Shown one piece after another: positions 1-8,380 of a stretch of DNA of 64,000 nucleotides. A program made the translations under genes and the position numbers. This stretch comes from Pandoraea sputorum (GTDB lineage: Bacteria; Pseudomonadota; Gammaproteobacteria; Burkholderiales; Burkholderiaceae), in the NCBI RefSeq assembly GCF_000814845.2, contig NZ_CP010431.2, forward strand, positions 4,588,001 through 4,652,000, given 5' to 3'. How positions within the stretch are numbered: the first letter of the stretch is position 1; the number at the start of each line of letters is the position of its first letter. Below the pieces are notes generated by a model. That model searched no databases and was not told the DNA's origin. It worked only from the letters and a program-made list of their open reading frames with translations.

Positions 1-2104
1 CGGCGAAGCTCGATGCGTAGCCCGCCGTCAGGGAGCCCGTCGAGCGGCCCGCACCTGCGTGACCGAAGCTTCGGGAGATCATGGCGTTGACGTCGCCGTA
101 ACGACCGTCCATCGCACCGCGCAGGCTTGCCGTCCCCATTCGCCCATCGGTGCCGGTGGCCCCCACAGTCAACTCCCGACGTGAGGTGTCGTCCCACGTC
201 CACGAATGCGACGCGTGGTAGTCCGTCGTTACGCGTCGATCTGCGCCGCTGCCCGTGCGCACATCGACACCCGCTGCCGAGAATGTCGACATCGTGCTGT
301 CGGCCTTCGCAGGTCGATGAGCACTCAGCGACAGATTTACGAAGCCGCCGATGTCGGCGCGGGCCATGTCCGGGTGACGCCGGTGAAATCCGCCGAATCG
401 CGCGCTGATCGAATATTTGTCCCAGCGAAACGAGCGGCTCAATGTCGCCTGCAGCGTCTTCGATACGCCCGCACGTTCTCGCCCGCCTTGCCAGAATTCG
501 TCTTCCTGCGGCCACGCGACGTTTGTCGAGCCTCGCCCATAGGTTCGACTCTCGCTGTAGCCTGCGCTGCCCTGCCATTTGTTCAGCGGCAACGAAACAC
601 TCGCATTGAGCGAGTCATAACACCCAAAGCCGACATCGCCGAGCGTCGATGACCTCGCACCGCGACGGCAGGTTGCGTCGCGCATCTGATAGCGGAAGAT
701 GCTGAGCCCGATGCCATTGGCAAACGAGACGGATTGCGTATTGCCACGCGCACCATCGGTGCCCGTCAGCAGTGAGGCCGTCGTTGTCAATCGCCCCAGA
801 GCGAATGCATGCTGCCAGCCGACCTGTGTTTCGTTGTAGCCGCGCGAAGGCAGCCACACCAACCCCGTCGCGAATGTCAGCCCCGGGCCGAAGGACGTGC
901 GCACCCCCGACTGTACAGTCGCCTGAGCGCCTGGCCCGGTGTTGCCGGACTGACGGCGATTGACCGCTTTCCCACCTTGCACGAACCATTGCGTGCCCGC
1001 GCCGTATGCGCCGCCACCGACCTTCGTGTACGGTTCGCTCTGCGTGCGCACCAACGTGTCGCCCTCGAAGATTCGCAACGTGACGAGATACGCGCCCTCA
1101 GGGAAATAGCGTGTGTCGAACTGCTGCACCCCGGCCGCCAGGTAGGCGCTCCCAAGCAGTTCGCTGCCGCGATACGCATCGACACGCGCTTCGCGCGTGA
1201 GCAGCACGGTCAGCGCCGAGCCTTGCGCCACGGCGGCGTCGTTCACATACGCGCGCGACGTACCGAAACGCGCACCGTCGAAACGCTCGACAGGCAACAG
1301 GGTGAAACCGAAACTCCCCCCTTGCGCGCTGAAGAGATTGCGCTGATCCATCCGACCGATCTGTGCGTAGTACGTCGGGCCAAGGTCGTGACGGTAGTAG
1401 AGGCTGTCGACCGACGCCAGTATGCGGTTCGATGTCGATGCCGTCCGATCTGCGGAACGCTGCCCGGCATGCACCAGCGACCATGCGAATCCCGCGTAGC
1501 TTGCAGGCGATATTCCCAACGCACCGTTACCCATCAAGGTGAGATTGCGGTATCGATCGGATGTCGATGCATTTACGATTTGCGAGTGAATCAATGCAGG
1601 TTCGCTGCCTGGCGAATTCGCGTGATGCAAGCCATCTCCCGCCGTTTGCGAAGGTATCCATGCTTTCGCGACGAAAAGATCGAGCACACCCTGACTTTCG
1701 TCGAAGATGACATCGGTCGACGCCGTTTCGAGATACCGGCACCCCGTCTTCGCAGCCGCCGCGCTGCAGGCGAGATGGCCGTTACGCGACATGGGGCGGG
1801 CAAGCGCGTCGACAAGCGTCGCGCCCGACACCACGTCGGCATCGACCCCGAAGCGGGACTCGATGGCGTGTGCGAGCGCTTCCGGCGTTTCGAGGCGCAC
1901 GTCGTCTGGACGCACGAACACGGGAAACACCCCCAGCGACGCGCCCAACAAACGAATGTCGAGATGCTCGACCTGTCCGAGCGCAATGTCCTCGAAGCCG
2001 GGAGGCACGTTCGACGCAGTCCTCTCGGTCGTCGCTAACACCGTCTCGCTCACCGCCAGTAGCAGCGGCAAACAGATCGGGACGATGCGATAACGCTTTC
2101 GCAT
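1..2104 (-). CDS. CS1-type fimbrial outer membrane usher, 3' end outside window
   Basis: Outer membrane usher that assembles and secretes alpha (CS1/CFA-I/cable type) fimbriae. About 701 codons are visible from ATG at 2104, and the frame stays open to the window edge. The N-terminus is a signal peptide (MRKRYR, then a Leu-rich core ending near VLA). The mature start carries GFEDIALGQVEHLDIRLLG, the plug-proximal start typical of the TcfC/CooC/CblC family. Later parts are rich in alternating Gly/aromatic residues, as expected of a beta-barrel. It is the third gene of the operon, 72 nt after the pilin stop. No clear Shine-Dalgarno (SD) precedes the ATG, and an in-frame GTG at 2134 is an alternative start. 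A minor tip adhesin gene would be expected next, beyond position 1. Confidence 0.88.
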   Translation of the reverse strand, partial: MRKRYRIVPICLPLLLAVSETVLATTERTASNVPPGFEDIALGQVEHLDIRLLGASLGVFPVFVRPDDVRLETPEALAHAIESRFGVDADVVSGATLVDALARPMSRNGHLACSAAAAKTGCRYLETASTDVIFDESQGVLDLFVAKAWIPSQTAGDGLHHANSPGSEPALIHSQIVNASTSDRYRNLTLMGNGALGISPASYAGFAWSLVHAGQRSADRTASTSNRILASVDSLYYRHDLGPTYYAQIGRMDQRNLFSAQGGSFGFTLLPVERFDGARFGTSRAYVNDAAVAQGSALTVLLTREARVDAYRGSELLGSAYLAAGVQQFDTRYFPEGAYLVTLRIFEGDTLVRTQSEPYTKVGGGAYGAGTQWFVQGGKAVNRRQSGNTGPGAQATVQSGVRTSFGPGLTFATGLVWLPSRGYNETQVGWQHAFALGRLTTTASLLTGTDGARGNTQSVSFANGIGLSIFRYQMRDATCRRGARSSTLGDVGFGCYDSLNASVSLPLNKWQGSAGYSESRTYGRGSTNVAWPQEDEFWQGGRERAGVSKTLQATLSRSFRWDKYSISARFGGFHRRHPDMARADIGGFVNLSLSAHRPAKADSTMSTFSAAGVDVRTGSGADRRVTTDYHASHSWTWDDTSRRELTVGATGTDGRMGTASLRGAMDGRYGDVNAMISRSFGHAGAGRSTGSLTAGYASSFA

Positions 2105-2119
2105 GACGATTGGCGAGCG

Positions 2120-2149
2120 GCGAAGACACGCCACATCGCATGTCTTCGC
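2120..2149 (-). promoter_or_regulatory. Stem-loop between pilin and usher genes
   Basis: Perfect 9-bp inverted repeat (gcgaagaca / tgtcttcgc, arms 2120-2128 and 2141-2149, 12-nt loop) in the 72-nt gap between the pilin stop and the usher start. There is no U-tract, so it is not a classic intrinsic terminator. Fimbrial operons often hold a hairpin here that protects pilin mRNA or reduces usher expression; that role is inferred. Confidence 0.5.
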
Positions 2150-2176
2150 GCGTTGCTGATTAAGACAGGATCCGAC

Positions 2177-2689
2177 TTACTCGGAGGCCGCCGCGGCCAC
2201 GAGGAGCATCTCCATACGCCCCACGTAACGGCCGGCGATCGGCGGATTCTGCCCTGCTGCGCGTCCCGTGATGGTCAGCGGCATCGCTCGCGACTCGCCG
2301 GTCCCCGTTCCCGTCCAGATCTCTGAGGCGCTCAGCGACGTGTTCGCCGTGGTAATCACCTGACCGCCGAATTGCACGGTCAACGGAATCGCCGGCGCCG
2401 TCGCGTTCGTCGCATGAAGCAGTGTCGAAGCGGCGCCGAGGCGCACGTTCACGCTCTGCGTCACGTCGTTCGTGTAAAGACGTGTCTGGATAGTCTGGCT
2501 CGTCAGTTCACGCGTCGCTGCGTTGTACGCCAGATCGAGGTTCTGCGGCATAGGGCTGCCGTTCGCCTGCAGGACCGACAGGGTGGGATCGATGTTGGCG
2601 GTCAGATCGATGACGACTTCTGCCGCGTTGGCGGCTGCCATCGGAACCAGCATTGCCGTGACGGCAGCCAGAGACTTGAACGTTTTCAC
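2177..2689 (-). CDS. CS1/cable-type major fimbrial subunit (alpha pilin)
   Basis: Major structural pilin of an alpha-type fimbria, 170 aa from a GTG start at 2689. The GTG is preceded by a good SD (AAGGAAA) and begins a clean signal peptide (KTFKSLAAV...AAANAA, cleavage before EVVIDLTANIDPTL). The mature part matches the CooA/CfaB/CblA pattern: an N-terminal donor-strand segment with xVDPT-like ANIDPTLSVLQANG, central LYTNDVTQSVNVRL, QFGGQVI, and C-terminal GRYVGRMEMLLVA. A longer reading frame reaches back to 2767, but it would put 26 residues in front of the signal peptide. It lies between chaperone and usher, the canonical B-A-C order of cable pilus operons. Confidence 0.88.
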   Translation of the reverse strand: MKTFKSLAAVTAMLVPMAAANAAEVVIDLTANIDPTLSVLQANGSPMPQNLDLAYNAATRELTSQTIQTRLYTNDVTQSVNVRLGAASTLLHATNATAPAIPLTVQFGGQVITTANTSLSASEIWTGTGTGESRAMPLTITGRAAGQNPPIAGRYVGRMEMLLVAAAASE

Positions 2690-2776
2690 TTTTGGTTTCC
2701 TTGCAGTTGTTAAGGGGGATGGAAGTCTGCGAAAAGACTCGAGGGGTGTGAGGCTCTGCGGCCTCATCGAATCTGT

Positions 2777-3595
2777 CTACTGCGAGAGAGGCAGGTCTTT
2801 GACCTGCGGCTGCGACTCGCCGTCGACCAGATACTTCACGCGCACGGAAGCGGTGCCCAGGCCGTCGGGAATACGTTGCGACTGACCGGGGTAGACGCTG
2901 CGCCCGACCTGGCGCCAGTCGCAAGTGTTCTGCGCACCTGCAGCGCACACGCCCATTTCCCGCACATGCACCCTGACATTGCCGGTGTTTTTCACATGCA
3001 GGTTGTCGTCGGAGCGCGCCAGTCCAACCGACGCGTTGGCAGGCGCCACCCGTACCAGCGCGCCCCAAACGAAGCTCACATGGACATCGGGTTCGATGCT
3101 GCCGCTGTCGCCGCTATCGCCACTGTTACCGCCTGCACCGCCGTCTTGATCCACGTCCCCGCGCGACGCGACAGGCCGGAAGTAGACGCGATAGGCGGTC
3201 TCGATGTCGGGCCGTCCCAGCGAGACCACTCGCACGAGCCGCGTCGTGCCGCCCGCCAATACAAATTTGGCAGGCGATGCAACGAGGCCGGCACCGTCGA
3301 CGAGACTGACCGGAACCTCTTGTTCGCTCTCGGTAGCGGGGTCGACGATGCGCCTGACGCTAACGTCGACGTACTGGGTCTGAGGGGACTGAGAGGTGAC
3401 GCGAATGACGCTCACCTGTGGCTGATCGGCCGAGATCACGCTGGCAATCGGTGAGATCGTGACGTTGGCTATCGCCTGGGTCGACACCATCGAGAGTGTC
3501 GCCAGCGAGACCCGCATGGCGGTGGCTGTCCGTCCGATGCGTGCTGTGTGTGATGCGAGCCACGTATGCTTCGCGCGGCTTATCGCCTCGCCCAT
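2777..3595 (-). CDS. CS1-type periplasmic fimbrial chaperone
   Basis: Periplasmic chaperone for alpha-fimbrial subunits (CooB/CblB family), 272 aa. It starts at ATG 3595 behind AGAGGAAC. An unusually long, basic N-region (MGEAISRAKHTWLASHTARIG) precedes the hydrophobic signal core that ends at TQAIA; the mature protein begins NVTISPIASVIS. The first Ig-like domain has conserved VSVIRVTSQSPQTQYVDVSVRRI and KFVLAGGTTRLVRVVSL. A Gly/Asp/Ser-rich insert (GDVDQDGGAGGNSGDSGDSGS, about residues 148-168) sits between the domains and is not expected from the family. The second domain has HVKNTGNVRVHVRE and a CAAGAQNTC cysteine pair. It is the first gene of the operon, 87 nt before the pilin start. Confidence 0.85.
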   Translation of the reverse strand: MGEAISRAKHTWLASHTARIGRTATAMRVSLATLSMVSTQAIANVTISPIASVISADQPQVSVIRVTSQSPQTQYVDVSVRRIVDPATESEQEVPVSLVDGAGLVASPAKFVLAGGTTRLVRVVSLGRPDIETAYRVYFRPVASRGDVDQDGGAGGNSGDSGDSGSIEPDVHVSFVWGALVRVAPANASVGLARSDDNLHVKNTGNVRVHVREMGVCAAGAQNTCDWRQVGRSVYPGQSQRIPDGLGTASVRVKYLVDGESQPQVKDLPLSQ

Positions 3596-3704
3596 GTCCG
3601 TTCCTCTGTGTTCGTTGTCGCATGAAGGCAACCGCAGACACGTCAGACTTCACATGTCGCCATCACCTGATGAATGAGCACATGGTAGGGACGACAAAGC
3701 GCAA

Positions 3705-3730
3705 GCGAAATCTGACAAGTCAGATTTCGC
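3705..3730. promoter_or_regulatory. 26-bp perfect dyad upstream of the fimbrial operon
   Basis: Arms gcgaaatctgac (3705-3716) and gtcagatttcgc (3719-3730) are exact reverse complements separated by AA. The dyad sits 110 bp upstream of the chaperone ATG and 100 bp past the end of the deacylase gene. The surrounding 3660-3790 is visibly more A+T rich than the genes. No U-tract follows on either strand, so an operator for a dimeric regulator is more likely than a terminator. Confidence 0.5.
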
Positions 3731-3829
3731 CTATCGGCGTGGAAATGAGCCTTTTCTTAAAGACGAATTCGATTGATTGAGGTAATAGCGGCGCGATCAG
3801 GCGCACGAAGCCGTCGGGCAGACGGATGC

Positions 3830-4318
3830 TCAGTCGATCAGCGCGACATTCACAAGCGTGGGTGCGAGCACCCGCACGATTTCCGAGGGCGCCATCGAGA
3901 CGAGATAGCCGCGACGTCCACCGTTGATGTAGATCTCCGGCAATTCGAGAATCGACGCCTCCATGAAGATCGGCATGCGCTTGCGTGTACCGAAGGGACT
4001 CGTGCCGCCGACCAGAAAGCCGGAATGACGATTGGCGACTTCCGGTTTGCACGTCTCGATGCGCTTGCGTCCGGCTTGCCGCGCCAGCGCCTTGGTCGAC
4101 ACCTGACAATCGCCGTGCATGAGCACGATCAGCGGATGGGCGTCCTCGTCTTCCATGATCAACGTCTTGACCACCGCGTGCTCAGGCCCCCCCAACGCCT
4201 CCGACGAGACGCGCGTGCCGCCATGCTCCTGGTACTCGTAGAAATGGTTCTGAAACGCGACCTTGGCTTCGCGAAGCTGTTTGGTTGCAGGGGTTTCAGC
4301 GGTGGCCTTGGATTTCAT
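3830..4318 (-). CDS. ybaK: Cys-tRNA(Pro)/Cys-tRNA(Cys) deacylase YbaK/EbsC
   Basis: Trans-editing deacylase that hydrolyses mischarged Cys-tRNA(Pro), acting in the cytosol alongside prolyl-tRNA synthetase. 162 aa, the usual family length. Visible family features are the N-terminal KSKATAETPATKQLREAKVAFQNHFYEY, the central HGDCQVSTKALARQAGRKRIETCKPEVANRHSG with the active-site lysines, and VGGTSPFGTRKRMPIFME. I chose ATG 4318 because it gives the normal family N-terminus; the longer frame to 4426 adds 36 residues unlike the family. Upstream is TTTTACGAT with no strong SD. It is monocistronic and divergent from the acyl-CoA synthetase. Confidence 0.9.
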   Translation of the reverse strand: MKSKATAETPATKQLREAKVAFQNHFYEYQEHGGTRVSSEALGGPEHAVVKTLIMEDEDAHPLIVLMHGDCQVSTKALARQAGRKRIETCKPEVANRHSGFLVGGTSPFGTRKRMPIFMEASILELPEIYINGGRRGYLVSMAPSEIVRVLAPTLVNVALID

Positions 4319-4433
4319 ATCGTAAAAGATGCAGTCGGTTCTCGGATCGCGTCGCAGGCGTTCGGGCACGCACGCAGCGGGACCCCCTAGGATTCGATAA
4401 TTACGGATTGTAAGCAATCGCTTCATCGGGCAT

Positions 4434-4439
4434 TACAAT
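4434..4439 (+). promoter_or_regulatory. Candidate -10 box (leaderless) for acyl-CoA synthetase
   Basis: TACAAT ends 6 nt before the ATG at 4446, so the predicted transcription start falls on or beside the start codon. There is no SD. The nearest -35-like hexamer is TTGTAA at 4408, with a poor 20-nt spacer. Confidence 0.4.
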
Positions 4440-4445
4440 GCCGCC

Positions 4446-6068
4446 ATGTCCGCCTCACATTTATCGCCCTTGCTTGCGTTACCGACCGACGCCGACGCGG
4501 TGTCTTCGGCCTCGTCCTTGGCTTCGTCCTTGGCTTCGTCCTTGAGCGCGTTCCTCGCCGACTTGCCAGCGCGCATCGATAATCTTCCCGCGCGCATCGC
4601 CGCGCAAACACCGTCGCGCATCGCACTGATCGACGACTTCGGCCGGATGACGTACGGTGAACTGACGCATGCCGTGAGCACGTGTGCAACGCGCCTGCGC
4701 GAGCATGGCGTCAGAGGTGGTGATCGAGTGATGATCGTCGGCGAGAACGGCATCGCGTATGTCGTGCTGCTGCTTGCCGTCGCCTCGCTCGACGCATGGC
4801 CTCTGCTCTGCAACGCCCGCCTCTCTGCCGCCGAGTTGCGGGTGATTCGCGAGCACGCGCAACCACGTTGTGCCGTCTACGCCATCGACGCATCTCCGGA
4901 CGCTGCCGCGCACGCGCGCACCGACGCCGCCAAGGTCGCCTGGACCGAACTGGCGCTGGGCGCGCTGGCGGTGTCCGACGTCGATCCCGCGAGCGTGGCC
5001 GAACCAGTGCAAAGCGATCCGTCCGAACAGTGCGCGGCGCTGATTTACACAACAGGCACGACCGGTGCGCCCAAGGGCGTGCGGTTATCGCATCGCAATC
5101 TGATGTTCATTGCGGCGGTGTCGAGCACGTTGCGACGCGTCGGCCCGCACGACATCGCCTATGGCGTACTACCCATCTCGCACGTCTACGGATTGACTTC
5201 CGTGTGTCTCGGGACGTTATACGCGGGTGGCACGTTGCGTCTCGCCGCGCGCTTTACCCCGGAGGCGGTGCTGGACTCACTCGCGCACGACGGACTGACG
5301 ATTCTGCAAGGTGTGCCCGCCATGCATGCGCGCCTGATGGCGTATGTGGCCACGCAAGGCACGACGCTCGTCGCGCCGCGTCTGCGCTTTGTCTACTCCG
5401 GCGGGTCACCGCTCGACGCTGCGCTCAAGGCGCGTGTCGAAGCGTTCTACGGTCTGCCCATCCACAACGGTTATGGCCTTACCGAGAGCAGTCCGACCGT
5501 CTCTCAGACCTTGCTGGACGCGCCACGCGACGACTGCTCCGTCGGCCCCGTCATTCCGGGCGTCGCGGTGCGCATCGTGGGACTCGACGGCAAGGATGTG
5601 ACCGAGGGTGACGTCGGTGAACTGTGGGTACGCGGACCGAACGTCATGCTCGGCTATTACCGCGCGCCGGAACTGACGGCCGCGACCGTGACGGAAGACG
5701 GCTGGCTGCGCACTGGCGATCTCGCCCGGCGTGCCGCAGACGGCGCGTTGTTTCTCGCCGGACGCGCGAAAGAACTCATCATCCACTCGGGCTTTAACGT
5801 CTATCCGATTGAAGTCGAGCAAGCGCTGGCGAGTCATCCCGACGTGCTTCAGGTGGCCGTGCTCGGACGTGCTGTCGACGGCAACGAACAAGTGATTGCA
5901 TTTGTGGAAGCGCGTCCGGGACATGAGATCGACGTCGAAGCGCTTGCAGGATGGGCCGCACAGCGACTCGCGCCGTACAAGCGTCCCGCGCAGATTCGCG
6001 TGCTCGACGCCTTGCCTGCCGCATCGACCGGCAAAGTGCTCAAGCACAAGCTCAAGGCGATGCTCTGA
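4446..6068 (+). CDS. AMP-dependent acyl-CoA synthetase/ligase
   Basis: Class I adenylate-forming enzyme (ANL superfamily) that activates a carboxylic acid, probably a fatty or aromatic acid, to its acyl-CoA. 540 aa. Motifs in order: P-loop-like YTTGTTGAPKGVRLSHRN (about 202-219), GYGLTES (about 344-350), GELWVRGPNVMLGYY, GWLRTGDLARR, GRAKELIIHSGFNVYPIEVE, and the C-terminal STGKVLKHKL with the catalytic lysine. All core motifs are intact. The first 55 residues are Ser/Ala/Leu-rich with a repeated SSLA unit and are not typical of the family. It is monocistronic, followed by convergent xerD. Substrate cannot be read from sequence. Confidence 0.88.
   Translation: MSASHLSPLLALPTDADAVSSASSLASSLASSLSAFLADLPARIDNLPARIAAQTPSRIALIDDFGRMTYGELTHAVSTCATRLREHGVRGGDRVMIVGENGIAYVVLLLAVASLDAWPLLCNARLSAAELRVIREHAQPRCAVYAIDASPDAAAHARTDAAKVAWTELALGALAVSDVDPASVAEPVQSDPSEQCAALIYTTGTTGAPKGVRLSHRNLMFIAAVSSTLRRVGPHDIAYGVLPISHVYGLTSVCLGTLYAGGTLRLAARFTPEAVLDSLAHDGLTILQGVPAMHARLMAYVATQGTTLVAPRLRFVYSGGSPLDAALKARVEAFYGLPIHNGYGLTESSPTVSQTLLDAPRDDCSVGPVIPGVAVRIVGLDGKDVTEGDVGELWVRGPNVMLGYYRAPELTAATVTEDGWLRTGDLARRAADGALFLAGRAKELIIHSGFNVYPIEVEQALASHPDVLQVAVLGRAVDGNEQVIAFVEARPGHEIDVEALAGWAAQRLAPYKRPAQIRVLDALPAASTGKVLKHKLKAML
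4509..4544 (+). repeat. Three tandem 12-bp units inside the acyl-CoA synthetase gene
   Basis: Units gcctcgtccttg, gcttcgtccttg, gcttcgtccttg (one mismatch in the first) encode ASSL-type repeats near residues 22-33. The unit length is a multiple of three, so copy-number change would not shift the frame. Confidence 0.7.
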
Positions 6069-6093
6069 CGTTGCGCGACGCGGTTCGCGAACG

Positions 6094-7062
6094 TCAGCCG
6101 CGCGGGTGATGCTGCGCGTGCAGCGACTTGAGACGCTCGCGCGCGACGTGCGTGTAGATCTGCGTCGTCGAGATGTCCGCGTGGCCGAGCAACAACTGCA
6201 CCACGCGCAAATCCGCACCGTGATTGATCAGGTGCGTGGCGAACGCGTGGCGCAGCGTGTGCGGTGAGAGCGGCGCACGAATATCGGCTTGCAGCGCGTA
6301 CCGCTTGATCAGATACCAGAACGCCTGACGCGTCATCCCATCGCCGCGTTGCGTCACAAACAGCGTGTCGCACGCGCGTCCCGCGAGCAACACACCACGA
6401 CTGTGCGCCAGATAGCGCGTGAGCCAGCCGTTCGCCTCTTCGCCGAACGGCACCAGACGCTCCTTCGCGCCCTTGCCGAAGATCCGCAGCACGCCTTCGT
6501 TCAGTCCCACTTCGATGGTCTTGAGCGCGACCAGCTCCGACACGCGCAAGCCGCTCGCATACATCAGCTCCAGCATGGCGCGGTCGCGCAAACCGAGCGG
6601 CTGCGCGAGATCCGGCGCGGCGAGCAGCGCCTCGACCTGCGCTTCCGACAAGGTCGATGGCAAGCGCTGCGCCCGTTTGGCCGACGCAATCCGCAAGCAC
6701 GGGTCCTGCTGCACGAGGTGCTCGCGCAGCGCCCATTGATAGAACCGCTTGAAGACGGACAAACGCCGGTTCACGCTACTCGCCAGACTCTCCCGGCGCC
6801 ATGCGAGATAGGCCGAGAGCGCCGCCTCGTCCACGGTGTCGAGGGACATTGCGGGCGGGCTGTCGTGCGAGGTCTTGTGCGGGATGTTGTGCAATTTGTC
6901 CGCGCCATTCGCTGCGTCCGACGCTTTCGCATCGTCCGCCAGCCACTCCGCGAACAGACGCAGATCGCGACGATAGGCGTCGAGCGTGTTGCGCGACAGG
7001 CCGTCTTCGAGCCAGATCGTGTCGCAGAACTGGTCGATGAGCGACGTGCTGCGCGTGAGCAT
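6094..7062 (-). CDS. xerD: Site-specific tyrosine recombinase XerD
   Basis: Tyrosine recombinase that with XerC resolves chromosome dimers at dif. 322 aa from ATG 7062, giving the XerD-like N-terminus LIDQFCDTIWLEDGLSRNTLDAYRRDL. The catalytic set is complete: R173 (SGLRVSEL), K197 (GKGAKER), H268 and R271 (SPHTLRHAF), H294 (LGHADI) and Tyr303 (IYTHV). The arm domain has an insert of roughly 30 residues (43-72, ending HKTSHDSPP) not seen in typical XerD. It lies 32 nt after the queG stop and is probably co-transcribed. A TTG at 7098 overlapping the queG stop is a less likely start. Confidence 0.93.
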   Translation of the reverse strand: MLTRSTSLIDQFCDTIWLEDGLSRNTLDAYRRDLRLFAEWLADDAKASDAANGADKLHNIPHKTSHDSPPAMSLDTVDEAALSAYLAWRRESLASSVNRRLSVFKRFYQWALREHLVQQDPCLRIASAKRAQRLPSTLSEAQVEALLAAPDLAQPLGLRDRAMLELMYASGLRVSELVALKTIEVGLNEGVLRIFGKGAKERLVPFGEEANGWLTRYLAHSRGVLLAGRACDTLFVTQRGDGMTRQAFWYLIKRYALQADIRAPLSPHTLRHAFATHLINHGADLRVVQLLLGHADISTTQIYTHVARERLKSLHAQHHPRG

Positions 7063-7094
7063 CGGCTCGGAAACTTGCGTGCGCTCAGACGTGC

Positions 7095-8363
7095 TCAAAC
7101 CGGAACTCCTTCCTGGGCAAGCGCCCACTCGACATGTTCGCGCACCAGCGCGGAGGGGTGATCGCGACGCGCCAGCAACGCGTCGCGCATGGGAATGCGG
7201 GCATCGGCATCGGGCGTCTCGCGCAGCGCATTGCCCAGGCCGACGGCGAGATTGCGCAGCCATCGCTCGTGGCCGATACGACGAATCGGGCTGCCCGCAA
7301 GCCGGTCCATGAATTCCGTCTCAGTCCAGGCAAACAGCTCGACCAGCGACGCGCCGTCGAGCTTGTTACGCGGTGCGAAATCGGGCAGCGGCGACGGCTG
7401 CGCAAACTTGTTCCAGGGACAGTAGAGCTGGCAGTCGTCGCACCCGTAAATGCGGTTACCCATCCTGGCGCGCAGCGGCTCGGGAATCGCGCCCTTGTGT
7501 TCGATCGTCAGATACGACACGCACAGACGTGCATCGACGCGAAACGCTTCGGTGATCGCGCCTGTCGGGCAGACGTCGAGGCAGCGTCGACATTGGCCGC
7601 AGTGCTCGCCGCGATCCATGCGGGTGCTTGGGCTGGCGCTGTCGTCTTCGTCGTCGCTTTCATCAACGTCGACCGGCAGGGGAACGTCGACGAAGATTTC
7701 ACCGAGGAAGAACAGCGAGCCCGCGTCGCGCGAGAGCAACAACGTGTGTTTGCCGCGCCAGCCGAGCCCCGCCTTCTGCGCGAGTTCGACTTCAAGCACC
7801 GGCGCGGAATCGGTGAACGCGCGATAACCGAACGGCCCGATGGCCTGCGTGATGCGATCCGCCAGTTGCTGCAGACGATTGCGCAGCACCTTGTGATAGT
7901 CGCGTCCACGGGCATAGAGCGACACGACCGCCTCGCCGGGCATTCCGGTGCGCGCCATCTCGCGCTTGCGCCAATGGGTGAGGTCGGTGTCGCTGGGAAG
8001 ATAGTTCATACGGGCGCTGATCACGCGCACCGTGCCGGGGACCAGCTCGGCGGGCCGCGCACGCTTCATACCGTGGGCCGCCATGTAGTCCATGTCGCCA
8101 TGACAGCCGTCGTCGAGCCACTGTTGCAGACCCGCTTCGGCATGTGAGAGGTCGATGTCCGTGATGCCCACGTGACCGAAGCCAAGCTCACGCGCCCACC
8201 CTCGAATTTGCACCGCGAGCGCGGCCAGACCCTGCTGATCGAGGGTCGAAGCGAGGGCCGACGACGTCGCAATGTCGCGCGAGGGCGACACTTCCTTTGC
8301 ATTCGGAGGTGCCGATGGCTCGACTTGTGCGGCGGTAGCGGGGAAAATCACGGAAGCTTTCAT
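7095..8363 (-). CDS. queG: Epoxyqueuosine reductase QueG
   Basis: Cobalamin- and Fe-S-dependent enzyme that reduces epoxyqueuosine to queuosine in tRNA anticodons. 422 aa from ATG 8363. The family core starts near residue 46 (GLAALAVQIRGWARELGFGHVGIT). HGDMDYMAAHGMKRARP and the catalytic-acid region FTDSAP (D185) are present. The two 4Fe-4S motifs are C255-x2-C258-x2-C261-x3-CP and C308-DD-C311-x3-CPWN, with C281 between them. A Glu/Asp/Ser-rich insert (about 231-248) lies before the first cluster. I prefer ATG 8363 over ATG 8372 because a TAAAAT box lies exactly 7 nt upstream of it; both are possible. First gene of queG-xerD. Confidence 0.92.
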   Translation of the reverse strand: MKASVIFPATAAQVEPSAPPNAKEVSPSRDIATSSALASTLDQQGLAALAVQIRGWARELGFGHVGITDIDLSHAEAGLQQWLDDGCHGDMDYMAAHGMKRARPAELVPGTVRVISARMNYLPSDTDLTHWRKREMARTGMPGEAVVSLYARGRDYHKVLRNRLQQLADRITQAIGPFGYRAFTDSAPVLEVELAQKAGLGWRGKHTLLLSRDAGSLFFLGEIFVDVPLPVDVDESDDEDDSASPSTRMDRGEHCGQCRRCLDVCPTGAITEAFRVDARLCVSYLTIEHKGAIPEPLRARMGNRIYGCDDCQLYCPWNKFAQPSPLPDFAPRNKLDGASLVELFAWTETEFMDRLAGSPIRRIGHERWLRNLAVGLGNALRETPDADARIPMRDALLARRDHPSALVREHVEWALAQEGVPV

Positions 8364-8370
8364 CGACTCC

Positions 8371-8376
8371 ATTTTA
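8371..8376 (-). promoter_or_regulatory. Candidate -10 box (leaderless) for queG
   Basis: TAAAAT on the minus strand, 7 nt before ATG 8363. It overlaps the alternative ATG 8372 and leaves only 8 bp between that alternative start and the divergent tsaE ATG (8381). No convincing -35 is seen; the upstream DNA is tsaE coding sequence. Confidence 0.4.
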
Positions 8377-8380
8377 CGCA

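Noticed and set aside
809..2038. Long plus-strand open frame (409 codons) over the usher gene
   Set aside because: Arg/Ala/His-rich, no domain, antisense to an open usher frame with clear family motifs; a GC-bias shadow.
2690..2767. Longer pilin start at 2767
   Set aside because: It would place 26 polar residues ahead of a clean signal peptide; GTG 2689 has the SD.
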